Shown here: positions 5,213 through 5,807 of the stretch, in pieces
Layout of the letters: every line of letters starts with the position of its first letter
Position numbering within the stretch: position 1 is the first letter of the stretch
DNA from: Candidatus Dormiibacterota bacterium
GTDB taxonomy: Bacteria > Chloroflexota > Dormibacteria > Aeolococcales > Aeolococcaceae
DNA length: 5,807 nucleotides
Assembly: GCA_003170875.1 (NCBI GenBank)
Contig: PMYJ01000231.1
Location: 516 to 6,322, forward strand
Direction of reading: 5' to 3'
Position numbers and translations under genes: made by a program
The notes under the pieces: generated by a model
Database searches by the model: none
What the model was told of the DNA's origin: nothing
Seen by the model: the letters and a program-made list of their open reading frames with translations, nothing else

Positions 5213-5228
5213 CGGCCGGAGGAGGCCG
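5213..5228 (+). terminator. Short hairpin between the convergent VKOR and methyltransferase genes
   Basis: CGGCC/GGCCG form a 5-bp stem with a 6-nt loop, four bases after the VKOR stop. The 85-bp convergent gap is where a shared terminator is expected, but there is no T-run on either strand and the stem is short. Confidence 0.2.
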
Positions 5229-5294
5229 CGCCACTTCTCCACCTCGGGGCTGCGCCTCGGCACCAGGATCAGGCTGTCCGATGCGCTCCGACGC

Positions 5295-5807
5295 TCAGAC
5301 TGCGGGTCTAGGCGGGAGGGACTCCGGTGCCGCCGCCCAGAGCACCAGGTCGACGACCGGCTCCCCCGTATCCCCTCCGAGGGTCCGCTCGCGGCGCTCC
5401 AGGAGCAGGGTGCGGAGGCCGGGGAGCGCGCCGGCCAGCGCCTCTTCGGTGTAGAGACGGGCAGCGTCCAGGGGTCCGACGCGGCCGAGCGAGTCGACAT
5501 GATGACCGACGAGGAAGAGGTGCCCGCCGGGGCGAACGGCGCCCACCGCTGCCCGCAGGAGGACGGCGCGCTCCTCGGGTGACGGGTGGATGTTGGCGAT
5601 GACCACGAGATCGAAGGTAGCCCCGTGGCGGAGGAAATCGCCGATGTCTGCCTGGACGGGGGAGACGCTCAGTCCCTCCGCGGCTGCCGCGGTGCGTGCG
5701 CGGTCAAGCGCGACCGACGACCCATCGACGGCGGTGACCGTCCACCCGTGCCGGGCAAGCCAGAGGCTGTTGCGTCCCTCCCCGGCGCCGAGGTCCAGAG
5801 CCTGCCC
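5295..5807 (-). CDS. Class I SAM-dependent methyltransferase, N-terminus outside window
   Basis: Transfers a methyl group from S-adenosylmethionine to an unknown small molecule. The minus-strand frame is open from base 5807 down to the stop at 5295-5297, giving 170 visible residues; the GTG at 5606 is internal. Counting from the window edge, motif I is DLGAGEGRNSLWLA (5-18), the acidic residue at the end of strand two is Asp28 (TAVDGSS), Asp54 (QAD) would contact the adenine side, FDLVVIAN (65-72) is strand four, and LRPGGHLFLVGHH is the motif III region. The family usually has about 190-210 residues, so perhaps 20-40 are missing. The layout resembles the TehB-like/Methyltransf_25 proteins common in actinobacteria, including the LYTEEAL segment near the end. 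It is convergent with VKOR and has no visible functional link. Substrate cannot be told from the sequence. Confidence 0.88.
   Translation of the reverse strand, partial: GQALDLGAGEGRNSLWLARHGWTVTAVDGSSVALDRARTAAAAEGLSVSPVQADIGDFLRHGATFDLVVIANIHPSPEERAVLLRAAVGAVRPGGHLFLVGHHVDSLGRVGPLDAARLYTEEALAGALPGLRTLLLERRERTLGGDTGEPVVDLVLWAAAPESLPPRPAV

Noticed and set aside
4415..5500. 361-codon minus-strand open frame across the DUF929 end, VKOR and the convergent gap
   Set aside because: It is opposite two well-supported genes and out of frame with the real minus-strand methyltransferase; the translation is Arg/Ser/Pro-rich without a domain.

Overview
The window is a compact stretch of high-G+C bacterial DNA (roughly two thirds G+C or more by eye). 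The third codon positions are strongly G/C-biased, there are ATG and TTG starts, and the gaps between genes are short. The family mix is a CsoR copper sensor, a VKOR quinone reductase beside a DUF929 thioredoxin-like protein, an actinobacterial-style class I methyltransferase and a PadR regulator. It suggests an Actinomycetota, Chloroflexota or Dormibacterota-like (soil or metagenome) lineage. There is no 16S or other phylogenetic marker, so this remains an inference. No RNA gene, CRISPR array, insertion sequence or phage gene is visible. No gene-free stretch exceeds about 165 bases.

Layout. (1) 1-1589, + strand: a copper homeostasis operon. It holds the C-terminal half of a Cu(+)-exporting P1B-type ATPase (cut by the window edge), a 69-aa CopZ-like chaperone and a 92-aa CsoR repressor with its full Cys-His-Cys site. 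(2) 1689-2790, + strand: a strong inverted repeat (probable operator) precedes a three-frame cassette joined by overlapping stop and start codons. The cassette is a PadR-type regulator with a Cys/Gly-rich N-terminal tail, a 69-aa small protein that looks like a diverged DUF5320 member, and a NifX/NifB-type (dinitrogenase FeMo-cofactor family) protein. No nitrogenase genes are present. (3) 2939-3517, + strand: a stand-alone RmlC-like cupin epimerase. (4) 3682-5209, + strand: a membrane-anchored DUF929 thioredoxin-fold protein (CPPC) overlapping by 14 nt a four-helix VKOR with all four redox cysteines. Together they look like a two-component system for making disulfide bonds outside the membrane. 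(5) 5295-5807, - strand: a class I SAM methyltransferase, convergent and cut by the right edge.

Working together: CopA, CopZ and CsoR form a standard copper export and sensing unit. The PadR/small ORF/NifX-like unit looks like a self-regulated metal- or Fe-S-linked cassette of unknown role and is the least described part of the window. DUF929 and VKOR are most simply read as thiol oxidase partner and quinone-coupled regenerator. The epimerase and methyltransferase have no visible functional link to their neighbours.
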